NCBI GenBank assembly: GCA_017590115.1
Contig: JAGGNK010007038.1
Location: 227,181-291,180, forward strand
Origin: Montifringilla adamsi
Taxonomy: Eukaryota > Chordata > Aves > Passeriformes > Passeridae
DNA: 64,000 nt
Reading direction: 5' to 3'
The notes below the pieces were generated by a model that was given only the letters and a program-made list of their open reading frames with translations, searched no databases and was not told the DNA's origin. Positions within the stretch are counted from its first letter, which is position 1. Each line of letters starts with the position of its first letter. The position numbers and the translations under genes were made by a program. Positions 9,209-22,624 of the stretch are shown here, piece by piece.

Positions 9209-12068
9209 TCATCAATTTATGTAATTGCAATGATCCATGGTCTGAGGACAAGGGAAGGGGAAGGCTACAGGTCAGGGAAGCTACAGCCCATGGCAGAACC
9301 TTACACATCACTGCTTTGATTGACCCTAGTTGAAAGCCTGTGAGAGTTGTAGGAATATCTGCACTGAAAGCACTGGAGTTCACTCTTTGGTACTGTGTTT
9401 GTGGCTTCCTTGCTTGCCAGCCCAACAGCAAAGACAGGCAGGCTGCCTGTCCTGCACATGGAGAGGACAGCAGCCTGTCCCACTCACTCTAGGGCCCTGA
9501 CCAGCAATGCAAGGAGCTGCTGCCTCCTCTCCAAAAGTGTCAGCTCCTTTGGCATCACTCCTGGTGGGACTTAAGCCTGTGAATGGAGGTTTTGCATCCT
9601 GCCAGAACTGCCCTCCATCCTGCTGGAATTTTTTCACTAGCTGACCTGATGTGTGCTTCAAGATAAAACTATCCCAAAAGCCATTGGGGTATCCCATTGG
9701 ATAAGGTAACCTGCAGAATGAGTGAGGCTAAGAAAGCTGGAATTCAGGTAAAATGTGCATATCCATTTCACCTTATTCACATATTATACTATGACTGTTC
9801 GGAGTTACCTGTCCCTTCCAAGACCTGGGCACAAACCATATCCCTGTATAGTCCCTGCCTGCAAATCCTGAGTTACATCCTGTGCCCCAGGCTGGCTGCA
9901 GGCACCTGCCTGCTCTCTCAACCTTGCTGCCACTCCTGCCTGCTCTCTCCAGAAGTCTGCTTCCAGATAACGCAAATGCTGTGCAGTGCTCTGTCTTCAA
10001 CTTTCCTCTTGCATGTGCTTGCCTAGCATATCCACTAGCAAGAGCCAGTTTGGGTGAAGGACAAAAGATGGGGAATGCTGTGTATTTTGCACCCATTCCC
10101 AGCAGGAACCACCAGTCCAGACATGCTGCTGGTGTTAGTTAGTTGCAGTCATAGCTTGACTGGAATGAAACAATTTCCACAAGTTCTGTGTGATCAGGAA
10201 ATGTAGTTCTTAGAAGAGGCAACAACACAGAGTGTGAACCCAAGACAAGTTTAATTTAGCAGAGGGTTGAGCTCAGGCAGTGAAGAACTCAGGTTTGTGC
10301 ATAGTCCTGATAGCTGCAAGGTGGACATATCTGACTTTCAAAGTGAAGTAAATGGGGTGGAGAGGAAAATGTGACTTAAGATTTAGATCTGTGCTTAAGC
10401 AGTGCTAGGGAGGAGGTTTTCCACCACAGAGAGACAGAAACCTTTTCCCTGGCGACCCACGTGAAATACAGGCAGGAGCCACATGCCAGCGTGGTGCTGG
10501 CTGGCTGCACACAGCCTGACAAGTGGCCACGTAACAAAAACATACCAGTGAGTAAACCTGCATCCTCTGATGTCACAGCAAGACACTCAAAAATTTAGCA
10601 AAAGAGGGGGAGGTCACAGGGAGAAAAAAATAAAACTCATGGGATTTTTAATGTGTTCTTCCCCTGGCACAGGAGATGAGGGATGTCTTATTGGGACTTG
10701 TCCTTGGACAGTAAGGTCATGACCTGCAGAGGATTAAAAGTCAAATATTTTTTCAGCTGCAGCTGCTCTGTATGCACTCAAAGGCAGTGGGGACTTAGAG
10801 GAAACTGGGAGCCAGTCCCTGCTGCAAATGGAAGTGAGGTCTAGTAGGTTAAACTAAACTGGGATTTCACAGCCTAGATGACCAGGTTCAAATGAGGCTG
10901 TGACCGGGAAATGCCTTCTCACTCACACAAGTGTATCTCCCTTTAATATCACTTGATGAAAATTCTGAGCAGCTGGAGGTAACTCACTTTGGCATTTTGG
11001 TATTATGACTGTTTGTGTGTTGGAAACCAATGTCTTACCCATGCTTTTGAGGACTGTTGCATAAAGAATTTAAAAACCCTCTGGGACTGGTGTTTATGTA
11101 AAACCAGACATTACAGTGGCTTATGTATTGAGAGGTTGCTAATCCATTTCCTGGTTTTTAGATCTTGATTCACTGAGTGTTATGCAGTGTGAAAGAAATA
11201 AAAGCTGTTGCTTTCAGCATTGTTTTAATGGAAGAGACACACACTGATTTTCTAATTGTGGCAAGAAGACAGAGAAGCAGCAGGACCAGGATTTGTGAAA
11301 GAGAGACCCTGCTGCCTGAGACTCCACATTAAGCAAGTTCTTCACATATGGTATGCCAGTTTTCAGTGTATGCCACACAAGCATTCACACAAAAATAGCT
11401 TGATCAGAGATTGACTGAGAACAGGTCTTTTGCTTTTTCACTTCAAAATACTATTTTCCTTCTTTTTGTTTTTGTTTTTTTTTTTCTTTTGGTTTTTTTT
11501 TTTTTTTTTTAAGAAGATGGTAAAAATGAAAAATAAAAAAGGAAAAATAAATTTAAAAAAGGTAAAAGAAAGATCATAGAAACTTAAATTCATTATGATC
11601 CTGTTATATTTTATATGCACATGTATAGGTCAAAATAGAGAGCTATTGAAAAACTGGCAAAAATATTTGTGACAATGGTCTTTGGAAACATTAATACAAA
11701 GTTTAGCATCATGTTGTATAGGGTGAAATAACTGAAATTCATAAATAGAAGTACAGCACATAAATTTAATCATATTACTTAAAAGCAAGAGAAATTAGAA
11801 GTGTTAACAAATATTGTTCAGAAAGTAACATATTTTGCTGGGAAAAATAGACTGCAGGATATAAATATAAGCACACAATGATATATATAATTTTGAGAAA
11901 AAAACCAAAAACCTAGGATATATAAGGCAGTTTATATGTAACAACCTTCTCAGATAAATTCATTTCTTAAAAGGTTAAAATTTCTTTGAAAGACAAACCA
12001 TCATTATCTGTATTTTCTAATTTCCCAGTTTACGAGCTTCTGTCATTGTACTGGAGCTGAACAGTATA
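9209..12068. other. Unique sequence, no gene seen
   Basis: Bases 9240-10150 are richer in G+C than the surroundings but show no recognised coding motif or repeat. The rest is AT-rich, with a T-rich tract at 11458-11511. Confidence 0.45.
11458..11511. repeat. T-rich low-complexity tract
   Basis: T runs with a few G and C interruptions, followed by an A-rich stretch to 11570. Confidence 0.85.
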
Positions 12069-12198
12069 TAGAATCATCATAGAATCATAGAATGGCCTGG
12101 GTTAGAAGGGACCTTAAAGATCATTTAGCTACCCCACTGCTGTGGGCAGGGGCACATTTCACTAGACCAGGTTGCTCAGAACTCCATTTAATTCCTCT
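12069..12198 (-). mobile_element. CR1 3' end, short fragment
   Basis: It starts with the CR1 terminal repeat in antisense (ATCATAGAATCATAGAATGG), followed by the conserved GGGACCTTAAAGATCAT and CTAGACCAGGTTGCTCAGA segments. It ends after about 130 bp. Confidence 0.92.
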
Positions 12199-12624
12199 TT
12201 AGAGGAAAATATCTAGATACTCATTGACAAGAAACGTTTAAAGCAGATTTTTGCATATTGAAATTCAATGCTTGTCATTTGTATAATTACAATTACCTGA
12301 ATGGTAAGAGTTGCTTCTCTTAGGAGAAGAAACACAGGCGGCATGAATGAATTACTCTTTTGTGCAGTTCTAGTTAATTGCAAGGAATGTACATGCAATA
12401 TCTTTTTCCTGAGGCTGTGAAAACGTGGTGTGGAATGAAGGAAATAAATGCTTATGCCAGTGCTCTTGTCTCATGTTAGGGGTCAGAATATAAGCCTAGT
12501 TTTCATTTGTTTCAGAACTTCCTTTTTTCTCTTAAATCTCAGAGAAAGGTGTTCAAGCACATCTCCTGGTTTTGCACTAAAAACCATCTCCGTGCTAAAA
12601 ATTACTATATATTATTTGAAATTT

Positions 12625-13120
12625 CATAGAATTTCATAATTTTGGTTGAAAAAGGCCCTCAAGAACATTGAATCTGACTCTAACAATGTCTAGTCCACCA
12701 CTACATCATGTCTCTAAATGCTGCATCTACCCATCTTTTAAATACCTCCAGGGATGGTGATCGTACCACTGCCCTGGGCAGCCTGTTCCAATGCCTGATG
12801 ACCCTTTCCATGGAGAAGTTCTCCCTCGTCTCCAATTTAAACCTCTCCTGGTGTAACTTGTGATCATTTTCTCTCATCTTGTCACCTGGGAAAAGAGTCT
12901 GACCCCCATCTGGGTCACCCTCAGGCTTATCTCTATGGAGCCTGTTTTTCTCCCTTTCCCCTTAAAACCTCATTTAAAGCTGTTGCAATGAACCTGTCTA
13001 ACTGCAACAATCCTTTTCACACTTTGAGACAGGTGTACCCCATCTGCTGCCTGCAGGTCTGGTGTCCTGTAGCCCAACCCATGGTCAAAACCCCTACCAG
13101 TCATGGAGCCATGTATTGAT
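12625..13120 (-). mobile_element. Older CR1 subfamily fragment
   Basis: Antisense CR1 of a more diverged type. Recognisable blocks are CCTCCAGGGATGGTGAT, CTGCCCTGGGCAGCCTGTTC, TGGAGAAGTTCTCCCT and AATTTAAACCTCTCCTGG. The 5' limit is approximate. Bases 13121-13300 were not assigned. Confidence 0.8.
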
Positions 13121-14954
13121 CGCTCGGTCTTCGTGTTTCTTTCCTCATCATTTCCTCTAACTGGAAAGATAGAGGGAATAGTGCTTGCACTCCTAATCCC
13201 TTAACCAGTCACCCCAAAGCCCTGAAACCTCTCTTGATTGCCCTTGGACTCCTTATTGTAACTTCATTCCTTCCTGCACAGAAAATCAGTAGTGGATAAT
13301 AATCCAAGGGCTGGACCTGTTTACAATGGTTAAAAATCTTCATTGGTCTCTTAAAAGGATTCTCTAAGAGGTTATAGCTTTCTGACAGAGCAAGTATTTG
13401 TTTTGGTTTTGGCGGATACTTTGTTAAATCTGATAGAACTTGACAAAACCACTTTAAATGTATGTAGATTATGTTTAGACATTGAAACACTGACTACTGT
13501 ATATGAAAAAGTAGATAAATACACTATTTTTTGTGTATAACTGACCACAAAAATGTTTTAGATAAATTGGATAGGATGAAAAACTATTTTCCAGGATATT
13601 TTTTTTACTTAGATTTTAGAAGTAAATGCAGTTAACAGAAATTAAAATTTCTGAATATTCCTATGACTTTTAACTTTGAAAGAAAAAGTCCTGGCCTGAA
13701 TGCAGCTATTTGGGGCAGAAAGGACACAGAGAAAACTTTCATTGCCTTTTACCACTTTCCACATATGGTTGCTTTTATGAGAAATGAAATTATGGGTATC
13801 ACAACTCTTGCATCTGAAGCAGACAGCTCACTTGTGAGTTTGGGAAGTCCATGACACAATGTTGCTTCAAGCAGTTTTTCAAAGTAATTGAGATGCGAAG
13901 TTGAAATCTCCTGCATCTAATGGTTGTATTCTGTATCCCATGTGTTGTGTTAACAGTTTTTTTCAGTTTCTGAAGAAGGCTTGTATTTTCTCTCTTGTAA
14001 GGATCAAGTCTAGTAGAAAGTTAATCTACTTCAGTGATGAGAACTTCATTACATTTTTACAGTTAACTTCAGATAAGATTTTCAGGATGTTTTTACTTGG
14101 TAGTTGCACAGAAGGAGAAAGAAAACATTCATAGTACCATACATAAAGAAATCACACGGTATTTTACAGCCCAGACACTGAATCCCTCAATAAATGTGTT
14201 CAACTCCACTTGCTAACACCACACAGCAGATATGTCTGTCTAGATAAGGTATTGCAAAGGAAAGAATATAATTCCTAAAGTGTCATTTTTTAGCAACAGA
14301 AACAAAACCAGCCCCTAATGAGTCTAGGTTCTGGTACTCAGATTATAGATATTCCAAAACTTATTGCAGAGAAATTGGAAAAATCCCTACAAAGCAAGCC
14401 ATTTGAACTCCATTATTTTTAGGAGTGGGAACTACATGGCTTCTAAAATTACTGAGGTCACAAAATAGTTCATATTGCCTGTCCTAAAGAGAAAGCTACC
14501 CACTAATTTCTTAAAAAAGTTGCTTTCAACATAAGGAACATATAATTGAAAAGGTTCTACGTTTCATTGTTTTCCTTTTTATCTTTAATTCTATGTGAAT
14601 TTGCCATGCCTTTCCAATTTTGAAAGAGCATATTCCATACATGGGCTAAAGTTATGGATACTCAGTACAGTCTCTCCTAAGCAAGGATTGAATGACATGA
14701 CTGGCAAATGTCCTGTTCTAATCCTAATAATAGGTATTATATTTTAGAAAGTGACAGAATAAAGCTATTTTCCGGTGGAAATCAACAGAACTAGTAGCAT
14801 AAAGAAGTCTGTACAAGCTGTTTCCACTCCCTCATAATGCATTTATTGTTTTCTGGGCTAAATATGTTAATTTTTAGCCATGTTTGACTAATCATCTGAA
14901 CACTACATTATTATACACAGCATATATGGATGGATATGTACCCTGTGAAGAGGA
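13121..14954. other. AT-rich unique sequence, no gene seen
   Basis: Open frames at 13209-13490 (-), 13663-13854 (+) and 13901-14134 (+) show no recognisable domain. No repeat was identified. Confidence 0.45.
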
Positions 14955-15175
14955 AATGGCTCAAATAGATGCAGCTTTACTACAGGGTGGCTTGGAAGGT
15001 AGAAACCAGAGGGATGGACACCACGATGGGTGTCCTTTATAGACTACCCTTCCTAGAAGTACTGTTGGATGCAACCTTCCACAAACAGCTGGAAGAAGCT
15101 TCAAATTTGCATGTCCTGGTTCTCATGGGAGACTTGAACCATCATAACATCTTCTGGAAGACACCTGTATGTGTA
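14955..15175 (+). mobile_element. CR1 ORF2 endonuclease-domain fragment
   Basis: Translation in the plus frame from 14969 gives GVLYRLPFLEVLLDATF, HKQLEEASN and VLMGDLNHHNIFW. These match the CR1 endonuclease motifs GVCYRPP, QLEEAS and MGDFNHPDICW. It is a fragment from the 5' half of ORF2, with no 3' end attached, and diverged. Confidence 0.8.
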
Positions 15176-15307
15176 ATGTCTAATGTACACCTATGTAACA
15201 GTTCAGATCATTGCTCTGGGGCAGGTAGTGTTCCATTATTTAACCAAAGTCAAACTTCTGTACCTCAGTTTTAGCCAGAAACAGAAATGTCATACAAGCA
15301 CATTCTC

Positions 15308-15477
15308 AGGTTTTTATTCTATTAAAAATAGAATTTTTTATTCTATAATATTCTATATATCTAATATTTATTCTATTAAAAATAGAATTTTTATTCTATA
15401 ATTATTTATTTATTCTATAATTCTATAATTCTATAATTTTTTATTCTATAATTCTATTCTATTCTATTCTATTCTAA
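15308..15477. repeat. ATTCT/ATTCTATA array with inverted parts
   Basis: Repeats of TATTCTATTAAAAATAGAAT (two copies near 15316 and 15370, each a near-palindrome) lead into ATTCTATA units and finish in a pure (ATTCT)n run at 15453-15477. Confidence 0.9.
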
Positions 15478-17227
15478 CCTCCCGATATTTGATGTAGTAC
15501 TGGATGAGGACTAAAAGGAAAGAACGCAGTTTACCCCACAAGCCTCTGAGGTAATTATTGACGACATGTTAGAAAAGATGAGCAACAAAATGAAAATCAC
15601 AAACTTAATCACACAGATCTTCCAATAAACATCATCTTATGTACCTCCTCAAGGCAACACCAGTTCACCAGTGGAGAATCCTATTTTTTGGTGGGGGCGT
15701 GACCATGTTTGTGGGGAACAGAGGAAATACATGGACAGAGCAGGAGCCAAAACTGTATTTAACACAGCATCAACATGAGTTACTTGTAAGTCTCTGATTA
15801 AACCAATGTGATCTTCATCATCAAAAAAAAAAAACCAAAAAAAAACCCAAAAAAACCCAAAAAGGTACTACAGAGTTGGCTCATGATATTCTCCCTCTGT
15901 AAATATTTATCCTATTAGAAGAGTTATTTTCAGGGAAATTCCTTGAGACTGTGGGGGACTGCTATCCTGTTCTGAGAAAGTATTTCATTCATTACTGAAC
16001 TCTGGTAGAGCAAAAAATATTTACCCAGAAAAAATACTTCTGTGAAGGAAGATTTCAACATAGAAGCTGAGATAGAAGCTGTTTGGCTTGGAAAAGCCAA
16101 TGGTGAGTAAAGACAGTACTGTGGTTTTCTTCCTTCTTTTGATGGTGATACTTAACAGAGAGAACTCTGCCTTGGCCTCTCTGAAGCCAGTGATTATCAT
16201 AACTAAGGGCAAGTATAAAGGAATAAAACTATTTAAAAAAATTAAATCATAGTGGGTAAGGTTCTAATTAAATTACAACTGGCAGGGATTATGACAGGCA
16301 AATGGAACTATTTTTAAAACATATTAGCAGTTAGTGATTGAGGGAAGGAAACAGCTGATACTTCAAAAGGCAATATAAACAATGGCAATACTTTTTTGTT
16401 CATAAAAATACATAGAGTTAGAACAGCTGTCAAGAGATGATAATTTACACCCTTCCTCAAGGCATAATCATATATATATACACTATTTCTGACAGAGGAC
16501 CTGCCAGTATGTACTTGATCACACCAAGCTATGAAAATGTGACTGTTCTAGACAAATTTCTGAAGTGCTTCTATTCAAACAATGTTTACTCATGTCTGTG
16601 CTATACCATAGTTTAAGGTTGTTGATCAATATCTTTCCTACCTGGTGGAAAGAGGACACAACACTGTGCTCTTTGCATTTGTTTTCTTTACTCTTGAGAG
16701 ATGTTATCTTTCTTCAGAGCACTTGTACTTGAACTGAACAACCAAAATTTGTTCAAACTACTTTTAAAGGTCAGACTTCTCACAATTCATAGTCAACGTT
16801 TCTTTTTCATGAGAAACTAGACTCAACTTTGCAGCTGCAAGATTATGAGTCGTGTTGAAAATGACATGGTAAATTACAAATTGTAGTATTTGTAATACTA
16901 CAATTTTCTTTTTCTTAAATTGGTGAATCATGCTCAATTTTAATAGCATTTTTTGCTTTAATCCTAGTAACAGAAAGTTAAACTGTGGCTAGATATTTAA
17001 TTTACAGGATTTTAAAAATAGGAGTATTTAATCACTTTCCTTCCCCCCAGTGTCAAGGATGCTACAGGAGAGCTGTTACAATTCCCTAGAAAAAAAAGAA
17101 ATAAATTTTGGGGATTTCACAAATTTCATAAACATTTTTCTCTTTGATTTAGAAAAGATCCACATCTTACCCGTCTGAATCTTTGTTTGTTTTCTGTTTT
17201 GTTTGTTTTGCTCTGAAGCATGACAAA
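15478..17227. other. Unique sequence, no gene seen
   Basis: Apart from an A-rich tract at 15823-15864, no repeat or coding evidence was recognised. Confidence 0.45.
15823..15864. repeat. A-rich low-complexity tract
   Basis: A runs punctuated by CC/CCC, consistent with a decayed poly-A. Confidence 0.8.
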
Positions 17228-17662
17228 GAAGGGCAGCAGAGCTGGAGAAGGGGCTGGAGAACAAGTCTGATGAGGAACAGCTGAGGGAGCTGGGGGTGTC
17301 TATCGTGGAGGAAAGGAGGCTCAGGTGGACCTTATTTCCCTTGACAACTCCCTGAGAGGACTCATAGCCAGGTGGGGATTTGCCTCTTCTCCCAGGGAAT
17401 AAGAAATAGGACAAGAGGAAATGGCCTCAAGTTGCACCAGGGGAGGTTTAGGTCACGAAAAATTTCTTCCCTGAAAGGGTTGTCAAGCACTGAAACAGGC
17501 TGTCCAAGGAAGTGCTGGAATCACCAACTATGAAATTGTTCGAAGGCTTGTAGATGTGATACTCAGGGACACAGTTTAGTAGTGGACTTGACACTGTTAG
17601 GTTAATGGCTGGACTCAATGATCCTAGAGGTCTTTTCCAAACTAAATTGTTCTTTGATTTTC
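17228..17662 (+). mobile_element. CR1 3' end fragment
   Basis: Sense CR1: GGCTGGAGAACAAGTCTGATGAGG, the GAGGAAAGGAGGCTCAGG block and GACAAGAGGAAATGGCCTCA, then GGACTCAATGATCCTAGAGG and a decayed tail TTGTTCTTTGATTTT. The minus-strand open frame across it is an artefact. Confidence 0.9.
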
Positions 17663-20600
17663 AGAACAGGTGATTGATTTGGTATGTTCATCTTCAAACT
17701 GAAAACAATTCCATCATTAAAATGGAAGTTTAAGAAGAATTGACAACACATGTTTATAAATGTCCTCAAACAGTCTGAGCAGGAAGATGTTTAGTATAGC
17801 AAGACCCAAAGAGTAGGAGTGAAGTAGAATGTCCAAGAGAAATTCTGTGTCAAGATGATGCTCTATGATGCCAACACTCCTTTTCCAAGTTATGATTATA
17901 CACTGTTAAATTATTGCATATAGCATGCTCAGGGAATGGATTGAATTTATATGGCCATATCTGAATTTCTTACTCCCAACGCGTGGCTTGCTTCTCACTT
18001 GGATTGACCCTTTGTGTGTCCTTGTGCCTGTTGCTGCTTTGAGAGTTCATTTGGTGTAGCAGGGAAATCCCCCATTCCAGGAAGGGGCTTCTTGGGTTGT
18101 ACACCCTTCTGAGTACAGGGCCTTCAAGGTTTTGTGCTTCCTGGTGGAAAAGTCCTGGGATTCCTGGACATTTGGAGGGAGTGGGTGGCCTGGTCCTGAC
18201 TCAGCAGAACCACATACATGCAAAACTGAGGACGCTGGGGAGAGCAAATTCCAGTAATAAGATGAGCTTCAGAGAAGTTGTGGAGGTGAAAGGACAGCAA
18301 TGAGACACCCAGAAATTACCCCACTGCATCCATCATGAGCTAAACTATGGTCTTGTCAAAAGACTCAGTACCAGCATCCCACATTAGATGAGTGGCAGAA
18401 AGGAGGCCAAGACTAAACTTAATCTCTTCTTTCGACCAGCATAGGACTGAAACAGACCTAGGAGAACAGAAAATCAAGATCAAGACCCATTATGCTGCTA
18501 TTATTCTATTGTCCTGTGTCAAGTAATTAATACTTTGGAAAAGCGTACTAAAAGCCAGTCATGTAGGAAATGGCGTACTAGGCTTACTAATACAGTTTCT
18601 GATGTCAGTGGTTCAAGGATTTCCTCAGCTGGTGGCAGCTTTCCACCAGTGACATTCAGTGGCCCTCGGTGGACGTACCTAGCACGGGCTGGTCTAAGCT
18701 CTGCCTGATTTTGTTCAAATATTTTGTTTCCATGGCTCCTACAATGATTTGCATCACAGATTGATGATGAATTCTGTAGGAAAATGCTTCCATTGTCTGG
18801 TTTAAATGTGATGTTTAAGAGTTTCACATGCCTTTTGCCCTAAGAAACAATGCAAATTCATTCCCTAGTCACTCCTTTTCCTGTCCATTGAAAATTTTAC
18901 AAATCCCCATCACCAATTATGTCTCCCTGGTAAAAGAGCTGCTAAGTCTCTTGTCACAGAGATTCCACCCTTTTTCCTTTTCCGATTAGTCTTTTTAGTC
19001 ATATAAAAGAACAAGAACTGGACTTATTTTTCATAATTAAATATGTGAATCTACACATTTGCAGAATCATCTTTGTTTTCATCTCTTTTCCAATTCATGT
19101 AACTGTAGGAATAATATTGCAACCACGACATCAAAGAAAAGCTTTAGATTAAAACCACATGTTCTGTTGAAAGACATTTTCCATAAATATTGTATTCTTA
19201 ATGGGTTATGGTATTTTATTTGCCTATTTTGGATGCTTCTGCATATTCTGGAATTAGTGGCTCTAACATCTGTGATCTGAACAATTATACCTAACTTATA
19301 AAACACTGGTAGGACAATTTCTTCACATATAAATCCACATTATGTTCATTCACATATTCTATGTTTCACTCTATATTTCTTTTGTCACTATTGAATGCCA
19401 TTTCAGCACTCTTCACTCCATACTGTGCAAATTTTAGAATAAGACTAGCTGCCAGAAGTTGCTCTGAAAAATGTCTATTATTTTATATAAGGTTTGCAAA
19501 AGTTGTCATCTCACTGTCCAACTCTCTTCTAGCTCACATACGAGAGGGTCAATATTAATTCTTGAGAAAACCTGCTGACAATGTCCTTTCATGATGAAAC
19601 ATCACAATTTATTCCTACAATTTATTTCTCAACATTTAGATAGCTGTTAGTAATATTTACACTCCCATGACAATTTAGTTTCTTTAAGAGACTTTCTCAG
19701 GAGATCTTGTAAAAAGCTTTTCATAATTCCAACTGTGATGTACGACTGACTCACCTTACGCATGTAATTGCTTCAGAGTAAACCAGTAATGCTGGTGATG
19801 CACAGTTTCCTACAAAACCAGAGCTGTTTCTTCCTGAGTATGTCTCTGCTGTCTGCAGATTCTCTCTTATATTGCTGTAGTCATACATTTACCCAGCACT
19901 GCAAACAGACTTAGTGGTAGTTAGATATCTGGTCCACTCCTGGACACCCACGGAGACTCTGGGGCCACATTTGACACCATCCAGTACTTCTCTGCCAGAG
20001 CATTTTTGACCAGAAGTTCCACACTGTTGCTGCCATCTCAGCTATTTCATGCCTTGTTCTTTTCAAGCTCAGCCTGAAGGTTTTTCACTGTTCAAGCTCT
20101 CATTCAAATCAGTTTTCTGAGAAAATCAAAATTTTATTCTCAGCCAACTCTTTTGACTTTCATGTGCCAAAAATGGAGCAATGTAATGCTTTACAGCTAT
20201 AAGTATTTTACTAGAGCATTCCTTTACTTTTTTTTGTCTGTTAAGTCCACAGCTTCCTTGGCATGGTGTCAGCTTCCAGAAGAAATGAAAATACACTCAT
20301 TATTTTGTTTTATATCTCTAGGTAGTTCTTCTGTTTGTGTCGCCTATAGTGGTTTTATGTCCAGTTTCTTAAAAATTTGTTGTTGTCTCTCCATTTCATT
20401 TGTGCTTGACTCCTGTATTAAAAAATGCCTTTTTTTACAACTGGATAACCATAATTCTGCTGTGGAACCCAGTTACTTTTTGTGTGTGTGTGTTTGTGTT
20501 GTCTTTACAATCCACATTGATCTGCCATAAACATTTACTTGGTTTAGTAAATAACATATCCACAATGCTTGCAAATTATTTATATATTGACCTATTCTTC

Positions 20601-22035
20601 CCAAGCTCGCTCTAACAAGTTTCACTATTTTTATGTTGATCAGTGCACCCATACCCATCCCATTTAAATAAAATATTAATTCATCAGTGGTTTTCTTCCC
20701 CTTTTGTAAGAATACTGCTCCTGAGCACCTTCCAGCAAGTTCTAAAGGTGTCTGAGGCTTATTGATTGAGGCAGGTTGCTTGGATTTTCTACAGCTAATC
20801 TAACTTTGGTTTCCTTCTTCCCAGCTCTCTGACAAGTTCATTCAAGAGGTAATATCTTACAGTATCTAAAATTTCAGTCCCTGTATCATAATATGATGTG
20901 ATATTTTCATTGTTCATCAGGTGGCACGGGAACAAATGGAGTATCCCATTGCTAGAGCATTTTCTCAAAAATATGAGAAAGACTTAGTCTTTGTCTACAA
21001 TGAAATGTCTTAGCTATCTTTTCAGTGAATCAGTGTGTAGTTTTAGAAGAGGTTACAAAGATCTCAGAGAATCTGAGTGAGAAGTGGATGAAACATCATG
21101 AAATCATTAAGATAGGTCTCAGGCTGCTCAGAGCTGGTAGACAACACAAATTCTTGGAGAAGTTACTCTCCATCATGTTAGAGAAACACACTAGAGAGAG
21201 GTATTTCATATCGATAATAGCAAATCCCAGTGGATTAAAATCCTATGCCTGAACAGGAGAGGACTAACATAAGGACTGCAGTACTGCCCACTCAACTACA
21301 ACAGAGAGAGGAACATGCTAAGAAAGAGCAGAGATGTGGCTGATGAAAATGAAAAAAAAAAGCAAAAATATGAAAAAAACTGTGTAAAGTAGAATAATGC
21401 AGGCAAACAATTTTTAATTTTTTTTTTTAACTGTGAGAAAACATTCTTAAAACATAAGGTATTCTTGAGCTTCAATAACACTCTGCTTAGAAGTCCAAAA
21501 CTACTGAAGAACTACTTGACACACTAGTTTTTTTTCAAATTTTGAGCACTTCAACACTTGGCAGCTGCTGCTGTTTAAACCAAATAGGAAGGAAATGAGT
21601 ACTTTTGAAAAGGGTACTTCTGAGATGAGTGCCTGATGCGGAGAACAACACTGCAATGGGTATGACTGTGTACTGCCAAGCAGCTATGTTTACTCTGCTG
21701 CTTGCATGGGTATTTGATGTGCAAGCCTCTAAGTTATTGGAAATGAAAACCAGAAAGCCAACCTCATGCAAAGCTGTGGGACTCCATGCACACTTCTAGC
21801 AACATTCTAGAAACAGCAGTGCAATGTCACTTTTTGGGATGCTTACTAGGATAGGCACAATGCAAGGCTGAGATTATAGTGGGTTTTTTTGACCAGGTAG
21901 CCGTAGAATAGCCATACTTGTGCAATAGGAAAAGATGAAATAAACCAAGACTTGCATGGTTTATTTCCATTTCTGTGAACTGATCATTCACTTTATTATG
22001 TATTGGTCTTCTTAATCATTGACTTGTTTTGCTAA
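17663..22035. other. AT-rich unique sequence, no gene seen
   Basis: It contains a short (TG)n at 20480-20500. Frames at 18519-18827 (-) and 20153-20530 (+) lack recognisable domains. Confidence 0.45.
20480..20500. repeat. (TG)n microsatellite
   Basis: Ten TG units with one interruption. Confidence 0.8.
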
Positions 22036-22624
22036 AATCACAGAAGGTTGGAAGGGACCTTAGAGATCATCTGGTCCCAACCCCTCTGCTGTGGGCAGGG
22101 ACCTTCCACTACACTAGGTTGCTCAGAGCTCTGTCCAGCCTGGCCTTGAACACTTCCAGGGCTGGGGCATCCACATCTTCCCTGGGCAACCTGTGCCAGG
22201 GCCTCACCACTGTCACAAAAAATGTCTTCTTAATATCCATTATATTCTCTTTCAGTTTGGAGACATTCGCCCTTGTCCTGTCACTCTGTGCCATTGTGAA
22301 TAGTCCCTCTCCATCCTTGTGAACATCAGGAACTGGAAGGCCACAATTAGGTAGCTTCAAAGACTTCTTTTCTGCAGGCTGAACAATCCCCATTCTCTCA
22401 GCCTTCCCTCATAGCAGAGGTGCTCCATCCCTCTGCTCACCTTGGTGCCTCCTCTGGACTCTCTCCAGCAGCTCCGTGTCCTTGCTGTGCTGGGAGCCCA
22501 GGGCTGGAGGCAGCTCTGCAGGTGGGGTCTCACCAGAGCGGGACAGAGGGGCAGAATCCCCTCGCTCCCCTGCTGCCCACGGGGCTCTGGGTGCAGCCCA
22601 GGACACACTTGGCTCTCTGGGCTG
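22036..22624 (-). mobile_element. CR1 fragment with mosaic divergence
   Basis: Antisense CR1. Its 3' part (22036-22390) is diverged: the usual CACAGTAAAGAATTTCTTCC block reads CACAAAAAATGTCTTCTTAA. Its 5' part (22391-22624) is near-identical to 8637-8870. It is truncated at 22624. Confidence 0.92.
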
